A model generated the notes under the pieces. The model saw nothing but the letters and a program-made list of their open reading frames with translations. It did not search any database and had not been told where the DNA came from. Made by a program: the position numbers and the translations under genes. From Aegilops tauschii subsp. strangulata (Eukaryota > Streptophyta > Magnoliopsida > Poales > Poaceae): DNA of 64,000 bases. This document shows positions 20,566-31,198 of this stretch, in pieces; position 1 is the stretch's first letter, and every line of letters starts with the position of its first letter. The DNA lies in the NCBI RefSeq assembly GCF_002575655.3, contig NC_053035.3:501610601-501674600 (forward strand), given 5' to 3'.

Positions 20566-21566
20566 ATAAGTTCAGCTAACAGATAAATGCATATGCAGTT
20601 AACACAACAAATAGAAAAACAGAGAAATGAATATGTATTTTCAATAAACAGATAAATGCATATTCAATTAAGAAAACAAATTTGTAAACTAAACCTATCT
20701 AAAATGATTGTTATCTGAAAGCTTAAACAGAAACTATTGCAAGAAAAATTTCATGTTACAATCAGGTTAACTACACACTATAGAAAAAGTTCAATTAACA
20801 CAGTCCAAAAAATTCAGTTAAGTCGTTGTCCAAAAAATTCAGTTACATGCGTACATTCAGTTTGAATTAATCTCCCATATTACCTGCACACATTGTTAAC
20901 CTTACGGGCAAAATATTTTCCCTAACCATAGGTTATTTTTTAAATCTTTGTTACCTGAAACTATCTACAATGCATGTGTCAAACATTCAGTTAACACACT
21001 GTCCAAAAAATTCAGTTACATGCGTACATTCAGTTTGAATTAATCTAGCATATTTCTTGCACACATTGCTAACCATATGGGCAGAAGATTGTCCCTAAAC
21101 ATCTCACGGTCCTATTTAACCACTGGAATTATTTCTCCTGGCGATCTTCAACAAAATCCTATGACAAAACTACCTACTTTATAAACCCGATATAAACCCT
21201 AAGGAAGAATCGGATCTTCACGGCCTCAATGCTCTTGTTGACCAAAGCTAATCATACCACAGTCCTTGTAACTCGACAAATACATCATCTCCGCAACATG
21301 ATTGAGTTGAACCTTTGCCCTAACCAAAACATGCCATGGGCAGGAGTGAGAGAGGGGTCGGAGAGGTGTTGGAAAGGGCGGAAAGTACTCACCGTAGCGT
21401 GGTGCTTCCTCGCCGGGCAGCCGGCGCCGAGGATCCTCCGTCATTGCCTCGCCGATGGTGGTCGAGTGTCGCCAGCGCCGTCTCCGCCTCAAGTTGATCG
21501 GCGCAGGAAATAAGAAGCGAAACAGAGGAGACGAATAGACCAGCGTATGCATATAGATCAGTTTTG
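20566..21566. other. MULE 5' leader region of the transposase gene
   Basis: AT-rich non-coding sequence lies between the transposase N-terminus and the right inverted repeat. It contains a duplicated segment: about 20826-20910 and 21000-21085 share TCCAAAAAATTCAGTTACAT and then GTACATTCAGTTTGAATTAA. Any upstream exon and the promoter should lie here or in the inverted repeat; none could be fixed. Bases 21340-21500 are GC-rich. Confidence 0.5.
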
Positions 21567-21804
21567 AGGAGGGGGGTATCTGCAAACAATGCACGCTTCA
21601 TCCCGCATGATGTCTTCCAGCCACCGACAAGCGGGACCGCGCCACGCTGTCACACCCAGCTGGCGTCGTACAAGGCCGCATCTGGGTTTTGAACTGTACG
21701 TGCACCAAAACACAAGTTTATGCACCAGTTTTGTGTATTTTTCAACTTCAAGCACCAAAGTGGTCATCAAGTGCAACTTGTTGTACCACTGGTGTATTTG
21801 CCTC
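21567..21804 (-). repeat. MULE right terminal inverted repeat
   Basis: Inverted copy of 15264-15501, ending TGGTGTATTTGCCTC just before the 9-bp duplication. Both termini contain the same open frames, so short ORFs here are repeat-borne and not genes. Confidence 0.95.
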
Positions 21805-21912
21805 TCTGTTTTACCGGGTTAGGAACCTTCAGGTTTCGGTACGGTTTATTTGATTTCTTTTGTTTTCTCTTTATACTTTTTTTATTTTTCTTTAATTTCT
21901 TCAAGAAAAAAA

Positions 21913-22206
21913 AATCAGATTCTCTACAGGTCATCAATTTTTGCAACGGTCAAACAACTTGGTGGGATGCTGCAGCGGCCATTTTCGCAGAATGTCTAGA
22001 CACTAGTAATTCAATTGGGAATGTCATTTTTAAGCACTGTTATCGATCTTGTAATCAAGCGGCTCATGTGCTAGCTCATTTTTGTTATTGTATCTTTTAG
22101 TTGGTTGGACGAGCCTCCTGACATTGTTGTCAGCAAGCTCGTAGACGATGTAAACCTATTTTAAGTTTCAATAAAACTAGCCATGATGGCCTTCCATAAA
22201 CAAAAT
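21913..22206 (+). mobile_element. LINE 3' end (RNase H C-terminus)
   Basis: The plus strand encodes SDSLQVINFCNGQTTWWDAA, then FKHCYRSCNQAAHVLAHFC, which match the RNase H domain at the end of plant LINE ORF2 proteins (SDS with the conserved Asp, and the NQAAHVLA motif). A short untranslated tail with AATAAAA and a GATGGCCTTCCATAAA end follows. The 5' part is absent. It borders the MULE target site. Confidence 0.75.
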
Positions 22207-23787
22207 TCAAAAATATTTTTTGGATCTTTAAAGAAATATGGGCGCTGCTAGGCCTCCATCGATGGACCTTTTTAAAAGATCTGCCATCACGTGAGCCGTC
22301 AGATCTGGTGGATTGAGCGGCCGAGCTTCACTCTCTACCATTGCAACACAGGTCGTGTTGCAGAAAATTTTCTGCAACACGGGTTATGTTCCAGAATTTT
22401 TTGCAAACATAGGTCAAGTTGTAGATTTTTTTTGCAACAGAAGGTTTGTTACGGTCTTTTTTGCAACAGAGGTTTTGTTGCAAATTAAATATTTTTGCAA
22501 CAGAAGTTTTGTTATTACAGTTCTTTTTGGCAACATAGACGTTGTTTCAATATATTTTTTGCAACAGGCGTTTTATTGCAGTTTTTTTGCAAGTTGCAGG
22601 TTTCTTTTTACCAAACAATGCTAGTACAGTAGTCTATCGTGCCGAGACTTCCAACAACACCGTTGTCGCAGCAACTGGTGCCTGAAATTGCCTTCGTGCT
22701 GCGGGAGCAACAGTTGTGGCGCTAGGCCTCGGGCTCAACACACGGGAAGTGCCGGAGCGGGGGTCAAGGGGGCGGAAAGAAGTGCTCGCCGGCCAGCGAG
22801 AGGCGGCAACGCATGCTCTCCCCGTACAAGCTTGAGGACAATAACCCACGACCATGCGATTTGGAGAGGGACGAAGGGGCTGTGAGGTTAGAGGAGAGGG
22901 AGAGGGGAGGAGAGAGGAAGAGGATGATATGAAGAAGAAGAGGAGGCGGGGCTTGGCTTCTCACTATGGGGCGACGATGCGAGTATGGCTGGCGCTGGCG
23001 ATCCAGCGACGGAGATGAACGAGTACGGAGAGAAGATAAGGTGTGATGTTGTGGACCTTTCTAGAGATAAGGAGGTAAGGCATGGGGCCAGAGGCCACGT
23101 GGCAAGTTTAGAAGGAGGCGGACGGAACACACCGATCCGCTGGTTGAACACAAACCCTTAACATCCACTGGCGGATATTTTCGTTTCGTCCACCCCTTCC
23201 CCTAGGCGACGCATGTCCCAGTGGAACCCACCACACTGCAATCCTTTTTTTTGCGAGATGACACTGCTATCCTTATCTCAGCGCATCCACACGTTTCTCC
23301 TCCGAGTCGTCTTCTCCAACAAAGGTTGTGTTACATCATCCTTTATGTAAAAAGAAGATTCGGTAACATCACCCATATTGCAAAAGTTCTTCCACAACAT
23401 CATCTGTTACAAAAAGATGAAACGTAAAAATATCTGCAATGCACCTCTCATACAACACGTGTCCTGCGTCACTTGTGCCCCTGACTCCTCATGACTCCCC
23501 TTAAAATTCTCCGCAACAACACCAATGTTGCAGAAGTTCTTCGACAACATCATATATGTTATGAAAACGTAAAAAAAAACTACAACACACCTCTCGTACA
23601 ACACGTGTCCCGCATCACTTGTGCCTCTGACTCCTCATGACTTCCCTTAAAATTTTCTTCAACAACACCAATGTTGCAGAAGTTTCTCATGTACCATAAG
23701 CTATGTTGCAAAAAAATGCATCATGTTGCACAGCTTGTTCTGCAACACCGCTCTTATTGCAAAAAAGATGTGGCACTCATGGGTGGG
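22207..23787. other. probable DNA-transposon remnant with TGCAAC-type subterminal repeats
   Basis: Bases 22340-22620 contain many copies of TTGCAACA and GTTGC motifs separated by T runs. Bases 23320-23770 contain many copies of the inverted type (GCAACACC, TTGCAAAA, ACAACA). A GC-rich centre (22640-23160) holds no recognisable domain. Clustered short motifs in opposite orientation around a core fit the subterminal regions of CACTA- or Mutator-type elements, but no certain ends or duplication were found. Confidence 0.4.
23378..23690. repeat. tandem repeat, about 150-bp unit, two copies plus a partial third
   Basis: Units begin at 23378, 23528 and 23673 with TTGCA(A/G)AAGTT. Copies share CTCTC(A/G)TACAACACGTGTC and CTCCTCATGACT(C/T)CCCTTAAA. 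It lies in the right arm of the probable DNA-transposon remnant. Confidence 0.8.
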
Positions 23788-24258
23788 TGTCGGTGTCAAA
23801 ACCGGCGGATCTCGGGTAGGGGGTCCCGAACTGTACGTCTAAGGTCGATGGTAGCAGGAGACGGGGGACACGATGTTTACCTAGGTTCGGGCCCTCTTGA
23901 TGGAGGTAATACCCTACTTCCTGCTTGATTGATCTTGATGAATATGAGAATCACAAGAGTTGATCTACCACGAGATCGTAATGGCTAAACCCTAGAAGTC
24001 TAGCCTGTATGATTATGATTGCCTCTACGGACTAAACCCTCCGGTTTATATAGACATCGGAGGGGCCTAGGGTTATACAGAGTCGGTTTACAAAGGAAGG
24101 AATCTACATATCCGAATGCCAAGCTTGTCATCCACGCAAAGGAGAGTCCCATCCGGACACGGGAAGAAATCTTCTATCTTGTATCTTCATTGCCCATTAG
24201 TTCGGCCCATGTTACATAGTCCGGACGCCCGAGGACCCCTTATTCCAGGACTCCCTCA
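23788..24258. repeat. LTR of the Transposase_28-bearing element
   Basis: A 471-base TG...CA stretch starts TGTCGGTGTCAAAACCGG and ends CCAGGACTCCCTCA. It contains a TATA-like stretch readable on either strand (24044-24053). Orientation is unresolved. Confidence 0.7.
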
Positions 24259-24799
24259 GTAGCCCCTGAACCAGGCTTCAATGACGATGTGTCCCGCGCA
24301 CAGATTGTCTTCGGCATTGCAAGGCGGGTTCCTCCTCCAAATACTCGAAAGCAACCCTCAAACACAAAAAACGTGTCTGGCTCTGCAAAACAAGTACCAC
24401 ACACCCGCAGAGAGTATAATATTTCACGAGTCCAATCTACTGACAACTTTTGTAGCGTGACATCACGGCCCTGCCCAGTCATTATTTTGAACCCTTTTTT
24501 AGCCTCCCACTCCAGGTTTCAAGATGCGGTTTTTTTGGCACGTCTTGTCGAAGCAGAGATCGTGTCCCCTTATCACGGGATTCTCATCAATACGGGCGTG
24601 GGTAATCCAACCGCGCCGTCTGCACGGCCCTTGGGGAATAGGCGAGTTTTAAGGCGAGTGGGGAGGCGCTTGATATTCGCTGCCTTTATAAGGAGATAAG
24701 GATTCACCCTTTCACCCACGCCTTCTTTCTCTCTGCCCACCCATTCTCGAGCTCCAGCGCCCAAGCTCTCGTCCTCTCCGCCTCAAAAGCACTCCAACC
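24259..24799 (+). promoter_or_regulatory. leader of the Transposase_28-like ORF with its own TATA box
   Basis: This untranslated stretch lies between the LTR and the ATG at 24800. TTTATAAG at 24685-24692 lies about 110 bases before the ATG and is followed by a pyrimidine-rich leader (24705-24780). This suggests the ORF has its own promoter. Confidence 0.45.
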
Positions 24800-27113
24800 A
24801 TGTCCGGATCTAGAGCGCAGGGCAAGTGGATGGTCTCCTCCGTCAAGGAGAAGGACATCACCAAGCTCCGGGAGGCTGGGTACTTAGCCTAGGAGATCGC
24901 CCACCGGCTTCCAGCGAAGGGGCAGATCATCCCCACCCCGGAGCCCCATGAGCAGGTGGTATTCATCCCCCACTTTGTCCGCGGGCTGGGATTCCCTCTC
25001 CACCCATTTGTCCGCGGACTCATGTTCTACTACGGGCTAGATTTCCACGACCTGGCCCCAAACTCCTTCCTCAACATCTCAGCATTCATTGCCGTGTGCG
25101 AGGCCTTCCTCCGCATCTCACCCCACTTCGGATTGTGGCTGAAGATCTTCAATGTGAAGCCGAAGGTGGTGGGTGGTCAACACGTAGAGTGCGGAGGCGC
25201 CATGGTGAGCAAGATGCACAATGTCTCATGGCCCAAAGGTACCTTCATGGAGACCATCAAGTGGTGGCAGTAGCAGTGGTTCTACGTCATGGAGCCCCGC
25301 GACACCACCTAGGTCGCGGCTCCCGAATTCTAATCCAGGGCCCCGATGTGGCTCACCTCCTAGCTTGAGAAGGGCCTGGACTGGGCGTCGTCGGATGAGG
25401 TGTCCGTGCTGCAGACGCACATCGGGAGCATGGTGGACAAGAACATCAAGCTTGTCAATGTGATCCAGGTGATGCTTTTTCGCCGGATCCTTCCGTGCCA
25501 AAGCCGTACTTTCCATCTATGGGAATTCGATCCGGCCGAGCATCAGATCCTGCAACAGTTCTTCGGCACTACACATGAAGACATTTGGAAGGTGCTTTTC
25601 AAGGCCAACGAGACATGGCCGAAGACGACCGAGGACCGTGGGTACAACCTGACCCATCCCGCCAGTCCGGTAAGTTTTTTTGTATCTCAAGGTGTATCCT
25701 TCACCCATACTCTCAAGGAGGAGGTCTAAGCTTCCCTTATCTGTCTTTTCAGGGTTGGACAAAGAGGGTGGAACGGATCAAGTGTCCGGCTCCGCTGCCC
25801 GAAGACCCAGCAATCCCACTTTTGACGAAGATGCTGGTTCTGGCACCCTACCAGGCGCTGGAGAAGAAGGCCAAGAAGAATGCCAAGGGGACCAGAAGTG
25901 GCCTCCGCCATAAGGGCACTTCCAACGTGACGTTCGAAGACGCCAAAACCCACTCCTCCCCCACCGAGGACAAGGAGGAGGAGGAGGAGGAGGAAAGCAA
26001 CTCTCCCCCTGAGGGGGGAAGGAAGAAAAGGGCGGCCTCCACGCATCTGGAGGCTGAAGCGTCCAATAAGGGGAGAGCCTCCCTCGTGGACAACACCGCG
26101 CTGGATACTGACAGCAGCTCAGAGTGGCGCCCCAGGGATAAGCCCCTGGCCGAATCGTAAGTACTCAAGGGCACTGACACACTCACATATCCAACTACTT
26201 TACTTTGTAGTTTTAACATGTTGAATCATGTATTGCAGTCTGGCCCACGACAGCCCCCAGCGATCCTCATCTTCGGGGGGTTTGCTGGATCCAAATGCGA
26301 TGGACAGCGGGTCACTACCAGCAGCCTCCTCACCCAAGGCCACGGACAACGCCGAGGTGCTGTCCCGAGGGACCTTCCTAGGCCAGGGAGAGACGCAGGA
26401 GGCCGTCCAGGTGGTGTCAGAGGGTGATACCTCGGCCGCCAGACACATGGAGGAGCAAATCCCCCTGGAGACTGGCGATGGGGGCCATATCCAATTCGGC
26501 CCCCAGCCGAATACCGTTCCGGAGACCCATACGGCTCCGAAATCAGGCAAGCAGCCTCCTTCGAAAGAAGGAGGTGTATCGATTCCACTGGTGACCTCTG
26601 TCCATCCAGAGGCACCGGATACTCTACTGGAAGCGCTGCGAGGCGCTTCCATTGTTGAGGAACACCGTATCCTTATGGGTACGATGGTTGAGAGGGTTCA
26701 GTCCGCTAAGAGCGGACTGACCAAAGCCTGCACCAGCCTTCTAACAGGCTTTGAGGTATGCAACGTAACTATGCAAAAAGAATGTCATAGTATAGACAGT
26801 AGCCCCTAAGACTCAGTCCGGTGTTTAGAAAGAAAAGCCGGACAGAGGATCAAATAATTTTTGCAGGAGACTAACCATACATGTCTATGTGAATGAGCAG
26901 GCGTCGTTGCTAGCTGCGACCTCCCATTCTGCCGAAGTCTCTGGACTGAAGCAGAGTCTAGAGCAGACCGAGGAAGAGCTCGGCCGTGTGAAAAACAGCT
27001 GGAGGATAATCAAGGTATGCAATGACCTTGTGTAGATTCAGAAAGGATGAATGATTTGTGCTGACCATAGTGCCGTGATATTTTGTAGGAGCGGCGACCG
27101 ACGTGGAGACCCT
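24800..27113 (+). pseudogene. Transposase_28-like (putative gypsy type) ORF, exons 1-5, 5' part
   Basis: Exon-like blocks are 24800-25669, 25753-26156, 26239-26755, 26901-27014 and 27089-27113, separated by introns with GT-AG borders (for example CCG|GTAAGT and TTTTCAG|GG). The N-terminal block carries the plant gypsy-associated domain (FIPHFVRGLGFPLHPFVRG, then GLDFHDLAPNSFLNI, then AFIAVCEAFLRISPHFGLW). Later blocks have a helical motif (LLTKMLVLAPYQALEKKAK), an acidic run of Glu and a coiled-coil start. The frame is dead: TAG at 24890, 25271 and 25310, and a probable one-base loss near 26990. The reading resumes at 38850 after the G3 insertion, whose ACCCT target lies in exon 5. The molecular role of this domain is not established. 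Confidence 0.7.
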
Positions 27114-27159
27114 TGATACGTCTCCAACGTATCTATAATTTTTTATTGTTCCATGCTAT

Positions 27160-28185
27160 AAAAACTATCATATAAAGTGCATCGAATACTATGAGAAGTT
27201 TGATTCTTTATGATTGTTTTGAGATATGAAGATGGTGATATTAGAGTCATGCTAGTTGAGTAGTTGTGAATTTGAGAAATACTTGTTCTAAAGTTTGTGA
27301 TTCCCGTAGCATGCACGTATGGTGAACCGTTATGTGATGAAGTCGGAGCATGATTTATTTATTGATTGTCTTCCTTATGAGTGGCGGTCGGGGACGAGCG
27401 ATGGTCTTTTCCTACCAATCTACCCCCCTAGGAGCATGCGCGTAGTACTTCGTTTCGATAACTAATAGATTTTTGCAATAAGTATGTGAGTTCTTTATGA
27501 CTAATGTTGAGTCCATGGATTATACGCACTCTCACCCTTCCACCATTGCTAGCCTCTCTAATACCGCGCGCCTTTCACCGATACCATACACCCACCATAT
27601 ACCTTCCTCAAAACAGCCACCATACCTACCTACTATGGCATTTCCATAGCCATTCCGAGATATATTGCCATGCAACTTTCCACCGTTCCGTTTGTTATGA
27701 CACGTTTCATCATTGTCATATTGCCTTGCATGATCATGTAGTTGACATCTTATTTGTGGCAAAGCCACCGTTCATAATTCTTTCATACATGTCACTCTTG
27801 ATTCATTGCACATCCCGGTACACCGCCGGAGGCATTCACATAGAGTCATATCTTGTTCTAAGTATTGAGTTGTAAGTAAATAGAAGTGTGATGATCATCA
27901 TTATTAGAGCATTGTCCCAAGTGAGGAAAGGATGATGGAGACTATGATTCCCCCACAAGTCGGGATGAGACTCCGGACGAAAAATAAAAAAATAGAAAAA
28001 GAGGAGGCCATAAAAAAGAAGAGAAAAATGCCTAAATAAAAAAGAAATAGAGAGAAAGGGACAATGTTACTATCCTTTTACCACACTTGTGCTTCAAAGT
28101 AGCACCGTGATCTTCATGATAGTCTCCTATGTTGTCACTTTTATATACTAGTGGGAATTTTACATTATAGAACTTGGCTTGTATA
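27160..28185 (+). other. G3 internal 3' non-coding domain, first part
   Basis: The sequence matches, in inverse orientation, the G4 internal domain at about 62010-63070 (shared TGAGTGGCGGTCGGGGACGA and CACCCTTCCACCATTGCTAG). It contains a purine-rich low-complexity run at 27975-28062. No coding function is seen. Confidence 0.75.
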
Positions 28186-29897
28186 TGTTGGAAATATGCC
28201 CTAGAGGCAATAATAAAATGGTTATTATTACATTTCCTTGTTCATGATAATTGTCTATTGTTCATGCTATAATTGTGTTACCCGGAAACCGTAATGCATG
28301 TGTGAATACATAGACCACAACATGTCCCTAGTGAGCCTCTAGTTGACTAGCTCGTTGATCAACTGATAGTCATGGTTTCCTGACTATGGACATTGGATGT
28401 CATTGATAACGGGATCACATCATTAGGAGAATGATGTGATGGACAAGACCCAATCCTAAGCATAGCGCAAAGATCGTGTAGTTCGTTTGCTAGAGCTTTT
28501 CCAATGTCAAGTATCTTTTCCTTAGACCATGAGATCGTGTAACTCCTGGATGCCGTAGGAGTTCTTTGGGTGTACCAAACGTCACAACGTAACTGGGTGA
28601 CTATAAAGGTACACTACAGGTATCTCTAAAAGTGTCTGTTGGGTTGACACGGATCGAGACTGGGATTTGTCACTCCGTATGACGGAGAGGTATCTCTGGG
28701 CCCACTCGGTAATGCATCATCATAATGAGCTCAATGTGACTAAGGAGTTAGCCACGGGATCATGCATTACGGTACGAGTAAAGAGACTTGCCGGTAACAA
28801 GATTGAACAAGGTATTGGGATACCGACGATCAAATCTCGGGCAAGTAACATACCGATTGACAAAGGGAATTGTATATGGGGTTGATTGAATCCTCGACAT
28901 CGTGGTTCATCCGATGAGATCATCGTGGAACATGTGCGAGCTAACATGGGTATCCAGATCCCGCTGTTGGTTATTGACCGGAGAGGCGTCTCGGTCATGT
29001 CTGCATGTCTTCCGAACCCGTAGGGTCTACACACTTAAGGTTCGGTGACGCTAGGGTTGTAGAGATATTAGTATGCGGAAACCCGAAAGTTGTTCGGAGT
29101 CCCGGATGAGATCCCGGGCGTCACGAGGAGTTCTGGAATGGTCCGGAGGTGAAGAATTATATATAGGAAGTCCAGTTTCGGCCACCGGGAAAGTTTCGGG
29201 GGTTATCGGTATTGTACCGGGACCACCGGAAGGGTCCCGGGGGTCCACCGGGTGGGGCCACCTATCCCGGAGGGCCCCATGGGCTGAAGTGGGAGGGGAA
29301 CCAGCCCCTGGTGGGCTGGTGCGCCCCCCCTTGGGCCTCCCTCTGCGCCTAGGGTTGGAAACCCTAGGGGTGGGGGCGCCCCCACTTGGCTTGGGAGGGA
29401 AGCCACCCCTTGGCCGCTGCCCCCCCTCAGATGGGATCTCCAGGGGGCCGGCGCCCCCCCAGGACCCCTATATATAGTGGGGGGGAGGGAGGGCAGCAGC
29501 ACCCTAGCCCCTCGCGCCTCCCTCTCCCTCCCGTGACACCTCTCCCTCCCGCTTGCGCTTGGTGAAGCCCTGCCGGGATCCCCGCTACTTCCACCACCAC
29601 GCCGTCGTGCTGCTGGATCTCCATCAACCTCTCCTTCCCCCTTGCTGGATCAAGAAGGAGGAGACATCGCTGCTCCGTACGTGTGTTGAATGCGGAGGTG
29701 CCGTCCGTTCGGCGCTCGGTCATCGGTGATTTGGATCACGACGAGTACGACTCCATCAACCCCGTACACTTGAACGCTTCCGCTCGCGATCTACAAGGGT
29801 ATGTAGATGCACTCCTTCCCTCTCGTTGCTAGTAAACTCCATAGATGGATCTTGGTGATGCGTAGAAAATTTTAAAATTCTGCAACGATCTTAAACA
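28186..29897 (+). repeat. Angela-2 5' LTR
   Basis: It starts TGTTGGAAATATGCCC and ends ATCTTAAACA. A TATA box (CTATATATAG, about 29468-29477) lies in a GC-rich stretch. A 72-codon open frame at 28667-28885 recurs in the other Angela LTRs and is not a gene. Confidence 0.95.
29468..29477 (+). promoter_or_regulatory. TATA box in Angela-2 5' LTR
   Basis: CTATATATAG is preceded by C-rich and followed by G-rich sequence. The same box is at about 36188-36197 in the 3' LTR and near 51750 in Angela-4. Confidence 0.6.
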
Positions 29898-29898
29898 G

Positions 29899-29912
29899 TG
29901 GCATCATGAGCC
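29899..29912 (+). other. Angela-2 primer-binding site
   Basis: TGGCATCATGAGCC begins two bases after the LTR end. It is a mutated form of TGGTATCAGAGC, the complement of the initiator-Met tRNA 3' end seen intact in Angela-3. Confidence 0.75.
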
Positions 29913-31198
29913 AGGCCTATGCGTAGTTACTATGCACGAGTAGAACACAAGATTGTTGTGGGCGTAGATGTTGTCAACTTTTCTTGCCACTACTAGTCTT
30001 ATCTTGTTTCGGCGGCATCGTGGGATGAAGCGGCCCGGACCGACCTTACACGTACGATTACGTGAGACAGGTTCCACCGACTGACATGCACTAGTTGCAT
30101 AAGGTGGCTAGCGGGTGTCTGTCTCTCCCACTTTAGTCGGAACGGATTCGATGAAAAGGGTCCTTATGAAGGGTAAATAGAAATTGGCATATCACATTGT
30201 GGTTTTCCGTAGGTAAGAAACGTTCTTGCTAGAAACCTATAGAAGCCACGTAAAAACATGCAACAACAATTAGAGGACGTCTAACTTGTTTTTGCAGCAT
30301 ATGCCTTGTGATGTGATATGGCCAAAAAGGATGTGATGAATGAAATATATGTGATGTATGAGATTGATCATGTTCTTGTAATAGGAATCACGACTTGCAT
30401 GTCGACGAGTATGACAACCGGCAGGAGCCATAGGAGTTGTCTTTATTTTTTGTATGACCTGCGTGTCATTGAATAACGCCATGTAAATTACTTTACTTTA
30501 TTGCTAAACGCGTTAGCCATAGAAGTAGAAGTAATCGTTGGCGTGACAACTTCATGGAGACACGATGATGGAGATCATGGTGTCATGCCGGTGACGAAGA
30601 TGATCATGGCGCCCCGAAGATGGAGATCAAAAGGAGCAATATGATATTGGCCATATCATGTCACTATTTGATTGCATGTGATGTTTATCATGTTTTACAT
30701 CTTATTTGCTTAGAACGACGGTAGTAAGTAAGATGATCCCTTATAATAATTTCAAGAAAGTGTTCCCCCTAACTGTGCACTGTTGCGAAGGTTCGTGGTT
30801 TCGAAGCACCACGTGATGATCGGGTGTGATAGATTCTAACGTTCGCATACAACGGGTGTTGACGAGCCTAGCATGTACAGACATGGCCTCGGAACACACG
30901 CAATACACTTAGGTTGACTTGACGAGCCTAGCATGTACAGACATGGCCTCGGAACACGGAAGACCGAAAGGTCGAGCATGAGTCGTATAGAAGATACGAT
31001 CAACATGAAGATGTTCACCGATGTTTGACTGTCCGTCTCACGTGATGATCGGACACGGCCTAGTTGACTCGGATCATGTTTCACTTAGATGACTAGAGAG
31101 ATGTCTATCTGAGTGGGACTTCATTGAATAATTTGATTAGATGAACTTAATTATCATGAACTTAGTCTAAAATCTTTACAATATGTCTTGTAGATCAA
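29913..31198 (+). other. Angela-2 leader between primer-binding site and gag
   Basis: Non-coding leader of about 1.3 kb. A segment containing GACGAGCCTAGCATGTACAG and GGCCTCGGAACAC occurs twice (about 30864-30900 and 30918-30957). Angela-4 has it once, at about 53195-53230, so the first copy here replaces other leader sequence. Confidence 0.7.

Larger units (their letters stand above)
15264..21804. mobile_element. MuDR-like (MULE) DNA transposon, full length
   Basis: The 6,541-base element has long terminal inverted repeats at 15264-15501 and 21567-21804 (238 bases each, only a few mismatches by eye). It is flanked by a perfect 9-bp duplication TCTGTTTTA at 15255-15263 and 21805-21813, the hallmark length for Mutator elements. 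It carries a transposase gene on the minus strand and a small convergent candidate gene on the plus strand. The near-identical termini and intact duplication indicate a fairly recent insertion. Confidence 0.95.

Noticed and set aside
28667..28885. 72-codon ORF MSLRMTERYLWAHS... recurring at 28667, 35385 and 50919
   Set aside because: It lies at the same place in each Angela LTR and is carried by the repeat; there is no sign of a protein family.
29073..29502. G/P-rich ORFs of 99-158 codons on both strands of the Angela LTRs (also 35713-36224)
   Set aside because: Composition effect of the GC-rich LTR part; frames differ between LTR copies by indels.
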